A stretch of DNA of 64,000 nucleotides from Brenneria goodwinii. GTDB taxonomy: Bacteria; Pseudomonadota; Gammaproteobacteria; Enterobacterales; Enterobacteriaceae. The position numbers and the translations under genes were made by a program. The notes beneath the pieces were generated by a model. It worked only from the letters and a program-made list of their open reading frames with translations, did no database searches and had not been told where the DNA came from. Each line of letters starts with the position of its first letter. Position 1 is the first letter of the stretch. Below are positions 55,272-62,726 of the stretch, piece by piece. The DNA lies in contig NZ_CP014137.1 of assembly GCF_002291445.1 (NCBI RefSeq), positions 3,348,001 to 3,412,000 on the forward strand, given 5' to 3'.

Positions 55272-55297
55272 GAATGGCTGCCTGTCGGCAGCCATTC
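55272..55297 (+). terminator. Hairpin after the tiny ORFs
   Basis: GAATGGCTGCC-TGTC-GGCAGCCATTC is a perfect 11-bp stem with a four-base loop, 27 bases after the second tiny ORF. There is no T-run. A partial copy, AATGGCTGCCTGCCGGC, occurs at about 55411, so it may also be a repeat element. Confidence 0.55.
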
Positions 55298-55352
55298 AGA
55301 CCGTTGACAAAGCCCCCAATATACCCCTGTCATCCTTCACGGCTCTAGCGCT

Positions 55353-55382
55353 GTCATTCCCGCAGTAGTAGGCGGGAATGAC
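55353..55382. repeat. GTCATTCCCGC palindromic repeat
   Basis: GTCATTCCCGC (55353-55363) and GCGGGAATGAC (55372-55382) form an 11-bp palindrome of the same class as the element upstream of tadD. It occupies the spacer between the tiny ORFs and lpxP, which otherwise holds nothing recognised. Confidence 0.7.
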
Positions 55383-55432
55383 GGGTTTGGGAAGGTTTGT
55401 CATCAACCTCAATGGCTGCCTGCCGGCTTCAC

Positions 55433-56356
55433 TCAGACATATAAAGAGACTTCGCCAGCAGGGCGGGTTTTGAAACGGCGATGCAGCCACAGATACTGTT
55501 CCGGCGCCCGCATAATTTCTTTTTCTATCACTTTATTCATGTAACAGGCGGCGGCATGCTCGTCGTGATATGGGTAATCCTGCAGTTCAGGCTGAATCAC
55601 CAGCTTATACCCGGAAGCCTCCGGCTTGCGGATCAAAACGATGGTAATCATTGACGGCTTTGCCAAGCGACCAATAGTAAAAGTGCCGTTGGTGGTTGCG
55701 GCGTTCTTTACGGCAAAGAACGGGGCAAATACGCTGCCCTTCGGGCCGTAATCCTGATCCGGGGCAAACCATACGGTCTCGCCGCTTTTTAGGGCATGAA
55801 CCATACCGCGCAGGTCTTTACGATCGATCATCGCCTTGTTCGAACGGGAACGTCCCCAGGTTTGCACCAGTTCCATCACTTTATTGTTATGAGGGCGATA
55901 CATTGCCATCATCGGTTGGCACAGTCCCATCGCCCGCCCGCCCAACTCCAGCGACATAAAGTGAATGCCAATCGCCATCACCCCATGTTTTTTTGCGCAG
56001 GCCTGCTGCAAATTTTCCAGCCCCGAGACATCAAACCAGTGACGAACACGGCGATCCGACCAGAACCAGGCCATGCCGGTTTCCACCAGCGCCATCCCCA
56101 GGGAAGAAAAATTATTGACGATCATCGCTTCACGCTTTCCAGCGGGAATATCGGGAAAACACAGCTCAAGGTTACGCCGGGCAATAGCCACCCGGCGTTT
56201 TAGAAAATGTCGGGAAAAACGCCCGGCGCTACTGCCGATTTTCATCAGTAGCGGGTAAGGCAATTGAACCAGCAGGAATAGAATGCCCAGACTAAACCAT
56301 GTGAGCCAGTAGCGCGGATGAAGTAATGTCCTGGTAAATTTTTGTTTAATTTTCAT
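55433..56356 (-). CDS. lpxP: Lipid A palmitoleoyltransferase LpxP
   Basis: A 307-residue lysophospholipid acyltransferase-family enzyme of lipid A late acylation. The catalytic HX4D/E-type motif is HFMSLE, and downstream regions include MAMYRPHNNKVMELVQTWGR and WFAPDQDYGPKGSVFAPFFA. Stretches such as LGMALVETGMAWFW, LGGRAMGLCQPMMAMYRPHN and EIMRAPEQYLWLHRRFKTRP fit cold-induced LpxP better than LpxL. The start is ATG 56356, after a TTG also in frame. E. coli LpxP adds palmitoleate at low temperature; a cold-shock protein gene lies 370 bases away, which suits a cold-adaptation pair. Confidence 0.9.
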   Translation of the reverse strand: MKIKQKFTRTLLHPRYWLTWFSLGILFLLVQLPYPLLMKIGSSAGRFSRHFLKRRVAIARRNLELCFPDIPAGKREAMIVNNFSSLGMALVETGMAWFWSDRRVRHWFDVSGLENLQQACAKKHGVMAIGIHFMSLELGGRAMGLCQPMMAMYRPHNNKVMELVQTWGRSRSNKAMIDRKDLRGMVHALKSGETVWFAPDQDYGPKGSVFAPFFAVKNAATTNGTFTIGRLAKPSMITIVLIRKPEASGYKLVIQPELQDYPYHDEHAAACYMNKVIEKEIMRAPEQYLWLHRRFKTRPAGEVSLYV

Positions 56357-56621
56357 CAAATTAGTCTTTAAGTGGCCATAGTGCGTATCGCATAAGGAAT
56401 CGCTTCGTCGCGCTACAAGTACTGTGACACTACTTATTGTATATAGTTTCTATACAGTATGAAATTCAAGCGAACTGTCTACATCCCCACGCTTAAAACA
56501 GGGGTGGAAGGCAGGTTATGGAGGGGATCATCAGAGTGAACGAGTCCAACCGGCCGTCGGCAGCGTTGGGACATCATACTCGATTCGGTGCAAGGAGAGG
56601 AGTAATAACAATAGAAATAAT

Positions 56622-56650
56622 TAAGCCCCTCAGAATATCTGCGGGGCTTA
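56622..56650 (-). terminator. Terminator of the cold-shock gene
   Basis: TAAGCCCC (56622-56629) and GGGGCTTA (56643-56650) form an 8-bp stem extended by an inner CAGA/TCTG pairing. On the minus strand it is followed by ATTATTTC. The other bases from 56357 to 56728 contain the lpxP promoter region (an AT-rich stretch around 56430-56470) and nothing else recognised. Confidence 0.75.
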
Positions 56651-56728
56651 TGCGTAATCAGGTATTTTCAGCGATGATATTTAAGCGAAGGCGGTAAACC
56701 CTGGTCAATTATCTTCCGCCGAAGACCG

Positions 56729-56947
56729 TTAGATTACACTAACGTTCACTGCTGATGGGCCTTTCTGGCCGCTTTCAACACTGAACTCGACCTTCTGGCC
56801 TTCGTCCAAGCTTTTGTAATCGTTACCCTGGCCTTGAATGGCAGAGAAGTGAACGAATACGTCTTTGCTGCCGTCAGTCGGGGTAATGAAACCAAAACCT
56901 TTGCCAGCGTCAAACCATTTTACCAATCCAGTCATTTTATTAGACAT
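56729..56947 (-). CDS. CspA-family cold-shock protein
   Basis: A 72-residue cold-shock domain protein. The RNA-binding motifs KGFGFITP (RNP1) and DVFVHF (RNP2) are intact. The sequence MSNKMTGLVKWF is nearest to the CspB/CspG group of E. coli. A good AAAGGA site lies upstream. It melts secondary structure in mRNA, and the long AT-rich leader region fits a temperature-responsive 5' UTR. Exact paralogue assignment is not possible without alignment. Confidence 0.93.
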   Translation of the reverse strand: MSNKMTGLVKWFDAGKGFGFITPTDGSKDVFVHFSAIQGQGNDYKSLDEGQKVEFSVESGQKGPSAVNVSVI

Positions 56948-57395
56948 AGATAATTTCCTTTATATATTTAGATAGCCACTATAGGGCGGAGTAAGGTCTG
57001 TTACAGTGATTACTTATGGGCACTTATAAAAAGGAAATTCGTCGGATAAGGGACTGGATGCATCACTTGAACTAGGAACTACTTAATTACAATGTCTTAC
57101 ATAAATAGGTCTGTATTCCAAACCGATGAGTCATTAACGCACGAACCCATTTTTATAGCAAGCCTTTTATTTCAAAAAGCCACAGAGGGCAGATAATGGG
57201 ATATAAGCCTGTTTTCGGCTGGAATCATTGCAAAACCGGAATAAAAAAGAGCAATTTCTTACTCATGCTGATGATAAATATCACTTTATATCCAGATAAA
57301 TCCATTTATTCTCATTGTTTGGCGTTGGCATTATTTCCCGTTATTTACGGCAAAAGATGCTATGATGTAGTATGAAAAAAGGCCGGAGATAATTA
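56948..57395. other. Divergent leader region between csp and the YmgB-like gene
   Basis: About 450 AT-rich bases that should hold the cold-shock promoter and its long 5' UTR on the minus strand, and a promoter for the next gene on the plus strand (CTATGAT near 57360-57366, without a good -35, as in sigma-S promoters). No gene was recognised here. Confidence 0.45.
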
Positions 57396-57626
57396 ATGAA
57401 TATCCATAACTTAACCTGGTATCCGGCGCAACGCTCGCGTGTTGAAACCATTATTGGTCAAGCGGTTATATCGGTTTGCGATCAAGGTAGGCCAGTAAAT
57501 GTGCGAACGTTACTTGATCTCATGTATGTGCAATTAAGTAATATGGGAAAAAGAGAAGACATAGAAGGCATGATGACGGCCATTTCAATTTTGGAAAACA
57601 ATCAGGACGCCCACGCCAAAGAATAG
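57396..57626 (+). CDS. Small YmgB/AriR-like regulatory protein
   Basis: A 76-residue protein with RVETIIGQAVISVCDQGRPV followed by NVRTLLDLMYVQLSNMGKRED, which resembles the two-helix YmgB/AriR/YcgZ connector family (E. coli AriR has a similar LGQAVTxL...NxxxILxxIHSLE pattern). Family members affect biofilm and acid resistance by acting on the Rcs and BluF pathways. GGAG precedes the ATG. The similarity is short, so the family call is moderate. It stands alone between a csp gene and a molybdate-binding protein gene. Confidence 0.55.
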   Translation: MNIHNLTWYPAQRSRVETIIGQAVISVCDQGRPVNVRTLLDLMYVQLSNMGKREDIEGMMTAISILENNQDAHAKE

Positions 57627-57654
57627 CGATAGCGCAGCCAACCGCCAATTGAAT

Positions 57655-57688
57655 ACTCCGGTCACTCAGCCGACAAGGCAACCGGAGT
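57655..57688 (+). terminator. Terminator after the YmgB-like gene
   Basis: ACTCCGGT (57655-57662) and ACCGGAGT (57681-57688) form an 8-bp stem with an inner GCC/GGC pairing. It could serve both convergent genes. Confidence 0.6.
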
Positions 57689-57745
57689 TAGAGAGAGAAA
57701 AGCCAATATATTTGCAACCTGGCGTGAAAAAGAAAAGGACAAATA

Positions 57746-58174
57746 TTATTTTTTGGTGGCCAGAATAACGTTGGAAGCCTTAATCAACGCAATCACCTCG
57801 CTTCCATCAGCAATCGCCATTTCGTCGAGACTTTCATTAGTAATACTCGATGTCAGAGTTAAGCCATTGCTGGTTTCAATATGCACCATCGAATTAACCG
57901 CGCCTTTCACCACCTTTTTCACTTTACCCGCTAGCTGATTACGCGCGGAAAAATTCAGGTCACTGTCCGCGGAAGCAATAATCACCCAGGGCGCTTTCAC
58001 CAGCGCAATAGCCGTTTTACCTGGCGCCAACCCCAGAGACGAACTGCTTGCCTTGGTAATCACGGTTGTCAGCAAATCGCCGCTGTCCAGTTTCAGGACA
58101 ACTTCATTGTTAACGGCCCCTTCCACAATGGTAGCTACAGTACCAACTAGTTGATTTCTCGCAGAAACTGACAT
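57746..58174 (-). CDS. Di-Mop molybdate-binding protein (ModG-type molbindin)
   Basis: A 142-residue cytosolic protein made of two tandem Mop/TOBE domains. Each begins with SARNQLVGTV or SARNQLAGKV and continues through VNNEVVLKLDSGDLLTTVIT or VNSMVHIETSNGLTLTSSIT. Such di-Mop molbindins bind molybdate or tungstate in oligomers and buffer the cell's pool. The ATG at 58174 follows GAGGTG and is preferred to 58240. No mod transporter gene is nearby. Confidence 0.88.
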   Translation of the reverse strand: MSVSARNQLVGTVATIVEGAVNNEVVLKLDSGDLLTTVITKASSSSLGLAPGKTAIALVKAPWVIIASADSDLNFSARNQLAGKVKKVVKGAVNSMVHIETSNGLTLTSSITNESLDEMAIADGSEVIALIKASNVILATKK

Positions 58175-58743
58175 ATTCACCTCTTTGATATACAGGTTAA
58201 TTGGGATATTTCTGGTTTGAACAACTGTACGACCGCTCACGCATTTTTTACGACTTTAGAGCTCACAGCGGCTTTAATATTGGGCTATTAACCAAATAAT
58301 GACAATACCAAATACCCACTTAAAAAACAGGGTCAAAGATCATCAATATAAACGGCATAGCTCAAACTTATGATTAATACACACTCACTGCGTTTTCATA
58401 TGTAAATAGATAATTAGCAGATCATATTTTGTCTATGAATAGGCATAACCGCATAAGAAATAACCTAAAATACCACTCTTAGTGGGTAATTAAGCTTGCA
58501 AATAATCGAATGTTCCTGAATATGGATAGCCAGCGATAAAACACGGCCGCCCTGTGCTAAGGCTCGTCGATGAGCGGCCAAACCCGCCCAAACAGCATAA
58601 CCATATAATTATCTTATTCAAATAATTAGTTCCTTTCATAAGCCTTCTCAAGTTCTTTTTTTTTCGAGGGTGATCAAAGGATTGGCCTATCAAAGAGCTG
58701 AGATCGATCGACTAATCAATCACTTTTACCGGTTAATATATTT
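58175..58743. other. AT-rich gap before the EAL pair
   Basis: About 570 bases with no firm gene. A 67-codon minus-strand frame (58490-58693) has low-complexity composition and is not supported. The right end contains GATCGATC motifs leading into the duplicated promoter element. Confidence 0.45.
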
Positions 58744-58776
58744 ATATTGATCAGTTTTATAGATCGATCAATAATG
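58744..58776 (+). promoter_or_regulatory. Duplicated GATC-rich promoter element, copy 1
   Basis: A 33-base element with ATTGATCAGTTTTATAGATC and then GATCAATAATG. It matches the element at 60220-60252 at 31 of 33 positions. It ends 29 bases before the first EAL gene. Identity beyond the coding level of similarity suggests a retained regulatory site. Confidence 0.6.
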
Positions 58777-58805
58777 CTTAAAACGCGGCCAAACAGGGAA
58801 TCACG

Positions 58806-59501
58806 ATGACTGTCGATTCAATCTCATGCGCGCAGAGGCACTATGTTATAGAGCCCATCTATAACTGTCAGAATCGCTTATTCGCGATGGAATTGCTTAC
58901 CCGATTTAATGATGAAGGCCCATGTTCGGAAAAACGCATTCAGCAGATGAGTCGCACTGAGAAGCACGAGTTATTGATAGACCAGCTGGAATCTGTCACC
59001 CAGAAACAGCGGTACTTTATAGACAACAATATACGCCTATCGATAAACATCGACTTTACTATGGCGATGTTTTTATTCCAGGATGGGGATACCAGGAAAT
59101 TAATGGATAAACTCCCCTTTATTTGCCTGGAGATAAGCGAAAATTTTCCAAATCTTAACGATGGACAACGTAATCCACTGCTTGCAGCATTATATGAGCG
59201 TTATCCTCTTTGGTTAGATGGTTTTGGCAGCGGAGGTTCAAATATTTACGCTGTCAGCCAATCGACATTTTACTACGTTAAGTTAGATAAGATTTTCTAC
59301 TGGGAAATGATAAAGGATAAAAAAGTCTACAAATTATCTGTCCTGGTAGAAAATATTAAAAAATATTGTCATGGCATCATTATTGAAGGCGTGCAAACTC
59401 ATTCAGAATATTACCTTTTAAAAAACTGTGGGGTAGACGGTATTCAAGGATACATCTACCCAACCTATACATTAGATACATTGCCGATATTAAAGACATG
59501 A
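58806..59501 (+). CDS. Degenerate EAL-domain protein, YdiV/STM1697-like (copy 1)
   Basis: A 231-residue stand-alone EAL-fold protein lacking the catalytic set. The EAL motif is replaced by MELLTRF, the DDFGTG loop by LDGFGSGGSN and the KID motif by VKLDKIF, while LEISENFPNLNDGQRNPLL aligns with the YdiV stretch INENYPGLNQGKNNETL. YdiV binds FlhD and represses flagella instead of degrading cyclic di-GMP, and the same role is inferred here. An EGVQTHSEYYLLKNCGVDGI segment keeps the C-terminal helix. Its stop overlaps a small membrane-protein ORF (ATGA). A closely related second copy lies 780 bases downstream. Confidence 0.82.
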   Translation: MTVDSISCAQRHYVIEPIYNCQNRLFAMELLTRFNDEGPCSEKRIQQMSRTEKHELLIDQLESVTQKQRYFIDNNIRLSINIDFTMAMFLFQDGDTRKLMDKLPFICLEISENFPNLNDGQRNPLLAALYERYPLWLDGFGSGGSNIYAVSQSTFYYVKLDKIFYWEMIKDKKVYKLSVLVENIKKYCHGIIIEGVQTHSEYYLLKNCGVDGIQGYIYPTYTLDTLPILKT

Positions 59502-59632
59502 ACGAATTAATCATACTATCAGTGTTGGTGTTAATCGTTGTCTATGCATTCATAAGGCACTACGTTAATAGTGCCCAAAACAAATTGATTACCAAAAGGA
59601 AAATAAAAAAAGCCAAGAAAGAGATGATATAG
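59498..59632 (+). CDS. 44-residue single-helix membrane ORF coupled to EAL copy 1
   Basis: A 44-codon ORF overlapping the EAL stop as ATGA. It starts MNELIILSVLVLIVVYAFIR, a single membrane helix, and ends in a lysine-rich cytoplasmic tail (KLITKRKIKKAKKEMI). Translational coupling, hydrophobic profile and the positive tail support a real small protein. EAL copy 2 has no counterpart. It could anchor or sequester the EAL protein at the membrane (inference). Confidence 0.65.
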   Translation: MNELIILSVLVLIVVYAFIRHYVNSAQNKLITKRKIKKAKKEMI

Positions 59633-60219
59633 TAGAAGATAATAATGACTTTTTTATTTCAACAACGGCCCCAAAACTCTTGGCAGGTCACCGATCTCCG
59701 CTGTTGCAAACAGACCGCCGCAGACCACAAAACAGCTTGATAGACTGCCTCCCAGACAGTCTATGAGCACAGCCTTAACAACGATAAGAACGTCCCAACG
59801 TGGATGATCATACCTTGTTTGAATACTCCCTTGTCACTTTACTCGCGACGTCCGGCGGATTTGACCGCCCGGCGGAGACTGAACCGTCATCGTCAAGCTA
59901 ATCATTATTCATGTATGCTGGTTATTGCGTTATCTGGGATCTGCGTTGCGCCGACGACAAACTTAGCAAACGAATTATTTATAATCACAGTTATATTAGT
60001 ATAATAATCATAAAGTGTCGTGGTAAACCGCTCGCTATGACAGTATACTGATGGAAGTCGCAATTTTGTTAATTATATATTGATTAATAATATCTTCTTG
60101 CAAATGGCCCATGTTCTTCTATCATTCTCAACTCACCTTCTTTCCATCCCCCTACGGGCAGACCTATCAAACTGGCTTAATCGATCGGTAAATTAATAAT
60201 TTTAATCAATTAATACTGA
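59633..60219. other. Spacer between the EAL genes
   Basis: A roughly 590-base spacer. It contains a perfect hairpin, ATAGACTG-N9-CAGTCTAT (59740-59764), which could end the first EAL transcript. A 66-codon frame at 59804-60004 is arginine-rich at first and then hydrophobic, and is not supported as a gene. Confidence 0.45.
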
Positions 60220-60252
60220 TATATTGATCAGTTTTACTGATCGATCAATAAT
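60220..60252 (+). promoter_or_regulatory. Duplicated GATC-rich promoter element, copy 2
   Basis: Contains the perfect palindrome GATCAGT-TTT-ACTGATC followed by GATCAATAATG. It lies 27 bases before the second EAL gene, nearly the same spacing as copy 1. It is probably a shared operator-promoter from the gene duplication. Confidence 0.6.
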
Positions 60253-60279
60253 GTGTTAATAATTTTTAATCTGGAAACT

Positions 60280-60987
60280 ATGCCGATGGTAGATTCAATA
60301 CTAGATATAGACGATAGAAGGTACTATGTTGCGAAACCTATCTATGATTTCCAGCAAAAAATTTTCGCGGTGGAACTACTAGCACGGTATAAAAATAAAG
60401 GCCTCAGCATCACAAAACATCCCCTACGGATGAACCCATCAGAAAAACAAGACTTACTGATAGAGCAATTGGAATGTATTTGCGCAAAACGGTCATATTT
60501 CATTGAGAACAATGTTCTGGTCACGGTGAACATCGATTTCGTGATGGCCGTATTCCTATTTCAGAATCAGTATGCCAGTGATTTGCTAGACAGGCTCCCG
60601 TTCACTCAGTTGAAAATAAACGAGCAATTCCCAAATCTCAATGACGGGAAACGCAATCCGCTACTTGCCAGACTGCATGAACGTTATCCACTCTGGCTGG
60701 ACGACCTGGGCAAAGGCGATGCGAATCTCTATGCCGTAAGCCAATCTATTTTCAGCTATATCAAGTTGGACAAGAACTTCTATCACTCGTTGATGAAAAA
60801 CAAAGAAGATGACTACATCTTCCTGTCGTTAATCAAGAATATAAAAAAATTCTGCAATGGCATCATCATTGAAGGCATTCAGGATTACCCGGAATATGAA
60901 TATTTAAAACGCTGCGGGGTAGATGGCGCGCAGGGGCACCTTTATCCGACATACCAGCTTGATAATTTACCCACATTATCTGAATAG
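60280..60987 (+). CDS. Degenerate EAL-domain protein, YdiV/STM1697-like (copy 2)
   Basis: A 235-residue paralogue of the preceding EAL protein, starting MPMVDSILDIDDRRYYVAKP at ATG 60280 with GGAA upstream; a GTG at 60253 and ATG 60286 are alternatives. The shared core includes NIDFVMAVFLFQ, FPNLNDGKRNPLLARLHERY and YAVSQSIFSYIKLDKNFY. EAL is replaced by VELLARY, and the metal-binding acidic residues are missing, so phosphodiesterase activity is not expected. Conserved hydrophobic face and YdiV-like stretch INEQFPNLNDG point to FlhDC or other protein binding. Divergence between copies is moderate, so the duplication is not recent. Confidence 0.82.
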   Translation: MPMVDSILDIDDRRYYVAKPIYDFQQKIFAVELLARYKNKGLSITKHPLRMNPSEKQDLLIEQLECICAKRSYFIENNVLVTVNIDFVMAVFLFQNQYASDLLDRLPFTQLKINEQFPNLNDGKRNPLLARLHERYPLWLDDLGKGDANLYAVSQSIFSYIKLDKNFYHSLMKNKEDDYIFLSLIKNIKKFCNGIIIEGIQDYPEYEYLKRCGVDGAQGHLYPTYQLDNLPTLSE

Positions 60988-61042
60988 ATATATTCAACAT
61001 CAGTCTGATATTTATTTACGCTCGAATTAATTACATGACATC

Positions 61043-61225
61043 ATGAAACATCCGCTTAACACCGAACGCGTAATTAATCTCCTACACGCCCTTTAGGATT
61101 GGCGTTATCCCCTCCTCGTCCGCCTGAAACATAGCGGCTATATCACGCCGACAGATAATAAAACCATCTATATTTCAAATGGTTTTATACAACCCGCAGG
61201 AAATTTACCCATTCTTCCTACATAA
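61043..61225 (+). pseudogene. Possible small gene interrupted by an amber codon
   Basis: From ATG 61043 the frame reads MKHPLNTERVINLLHAL, then TAG, and remains open for 42 further codons (DWRYPLLVRLKHSGYITPTD and onwards). Composition on both sides of the stop looks protein-like. It may be a decayed small gene. It has no recognised family, and chance openness is possible. The remaining bases between the EAL gene and pfkB contain nothing else recognised. Confidence 0.25.
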
Positions 61226-61361
61226 TTAAACAATCATCAGAACGCCCACTGCGGTCGGCGTCAGTCAACGCCACCCAATAGGACAAAGCGCATCATCTGA
61301 TAAAAATATCTATTAAAATCAGTTAAATATTCATGCATAAAGTCCGAATGGAGGATACATA

Positions 61362-62309
61362 ATGCCCCAGATTTTTACGCTCACCCTTGCCCCATCCCTG
61401 GATTGCGCCACAACCACCCCCAAGATCTACCCCGAAGGGAAACTACGCTGTACCGCGCCGGTATTTGAACCCGGCGGAGGGGGAATTAATGTCGCCCGCG
61501 CCATTGTGCATCTGGGGGGCGAAGCCTGCGCCATTTTCCCCATCGGCGGACCCACGGGCGATCATCTGGCTGAATTGCTCGAACAGGAAGGCGTTAAAAC
61601 CCAAACGCTGCACACGCAAGACTGGACGCGGCAGAACCTGCATGTCCATGCGGATAACAGCGGTGAACAGTTCCGTTTTGTTATGCCCGGAGCCAGGCTG
61701 ACTGATGGCGAACTCGATCAATTGGTTGACCGTATACTGAAAATCCCCGCAGGTTCGCTGTTGGTGATCAGCGGCAGCCTGCCGCCGGGATGTGATGTTG
61801 AAAAACTGACCTATCTGGTGAAGCAGGCGCAGAACGGCAAATTAAGCTGTGTTGTCGACAGTTCCGGCGCAGCCCTGGAAGCCTGCCTGAAACAGGGCGA
61901 TCTGGCGCTGGTGAAACCTAACCATAATGAACTCTCCGCCCTGACAGGACGCCCGCTGGAAAGCCCCGATGATGTCTATAACGCCGCGTCCGAACTGATA
62001 CGCACGGGCTCGACCGAGCGGGTCGTGGTGTCACTGGGGCCGCAGGGCGCACTGGCTATCGATAGCAAAGATTGTATACAGGCCGTCCCGCCGCCGGTGA
62101 AAAAACTGAGCACCGTCGGCGCTGGGGACAGTATGGTGGGCGCGATGACGTTAAAACTGGCCGCCAACGCCGGACTGGGCGAGATGGTGCGCTACGGCGT
62201 CGCCGCCGGGACAGCGGCGACGCTGAACCACGGAACCCGTCTCTGTTCAAAAGCAGATACACAGCGCCTGTATGATTACATCTGCCAGAGTAAGGCGTTA
62301 ACCGCGTAA
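61362..62309 (+). CDS. pfkB: 6-phosphofructokinase II
   Basis: A 315-residue ribokinase-family kinase that phosphorylates fructose 6-phosphate with ATP in glycolysis. It matches E. coli PfkB closely: FTLTLAPSLDCATTTPKIYP, EGKLRCTAPVFEPGGGGINV and STVGAGDSMVGAM with catalytic D256 at the same residue number as E. coli. A strong GGAGG site precedes the ATG. It is monocistronic and ends at a hairpin facing cbpAM. Confidence 0.95.
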   Translation: MPQIFTLTLAPSLDCATTTPKIYPEGKLRCTAPVFEPGGGGINVARAIVHLGGEACAIFPIGGPTGDHLAELLEQEGVKTQTLHTQDWTRQNLHVHADNSGEQFRFVMPGARLTDGELDQLVDRILKIPAGSLLVISGSLPPGCDVEKLTYLVKQAQNGKLSCVVDSSGAALEACLKQGDLALVKPNHNELSALTGRPLESPDDVYNAASELIRTGSTERVVVSLGPQGALAIDSKDCIQAVPPPVKKLSTVGAGDSMVGAMTLKLAANAGLGEMVRYGVAAGTAATLNHGTRLCSKADTQRLYDYICQSKALTA

Positions 62310-62337
62310 ATCTATTTGATACGGAGTTCGTCGTCCC

Positions 62338-62367
62338 GCAAGCTGCAGCCACACCGCCGCAGCTTGC
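62338..62367. terminator. Hairpin between convergent pfkB and cbpM
   Basis: GCAAGCTGC (62338-62346) and GCAGCTTGC (62359-62367) are perfect 9-base complements with a 12-base loop, 28 bases beyond the pfkB stop and 53 beyond the cbpM stop. It could serve both genes. Confidence 0.6.
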
Positions 62368-62420
62368 AGCCGTGACGATACCGGAGCGGAAAGACCGACG
62401 CCTTCCCGCCCCGCCGATTT

Positions 62421-62726
62421 TTATGACGTCATCAAAAAGCGGCTCAGTTGCCTGCGCAACTGCAGATTCTCTTTCTTTAACTCGTCAATCTTATCCAGCA
62501 GCGTCAACGTCATCGCAATTCCCGACCAGTCTAAATCCAGCTCAGTCTGCAACCGCCGGGCGCGCCGCAGGCAGCTCAGCGCATAGGAATCAAAGACCCA
62601 ACTAGGCTTATCTGGATCCAACGGGACAATGACGCCTAGCTCTACCACTTCAATAAGCTCGTCCTGAGAAATATTTACTGACTGACACAGTTCCACCATC
62701 GTAAATGTCATTTCTTCAGTCATCAT
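62421..62726 (-). CDS. cbpM: Chaperone modulator CbpM
   Basis: A 101-residue MerR-like helical protein that inhibits CbpA's J-domain activity. FTMVELCQSVNISQDELIEVVELGVI, shortened here to its ISQDELIEVVELGVI core, and LDWSGIAMTLTLLDKIDELK match E. coli CbpM. The start overlaps the cbpA stop as ATGA at 62726; a second ATG follows immediately at 62723. GGGAG upstream suits either. The overlap keeps modulator and co-chaperone levels linked. Confidence 0.92.
   Translation of the reverse strand: MMTEEMTFTMVELCQSVNISQDELIEVVELGVIVPLDPDKPSWVFDSYALSCLRRARRLQTELDLDWSGIAMTLTLLDKIDELKKENLQLRRQLSRFLMTS

Noticed and set aside
58490..58693. 67-codon minus-strand frame with a hydrophobic start
   Set aside because: A weak ribosome-binding site exists for an internal start, but the C-terminal part is low-complexity Ser/Thr/Gly and there is no family resemblance.
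59804..60004. 66-codon frame between the EAL genes
   Set aside because: Arginine-rich and then hydrophobic without a ribosome-binding site; it looks like chance openness in spacer.
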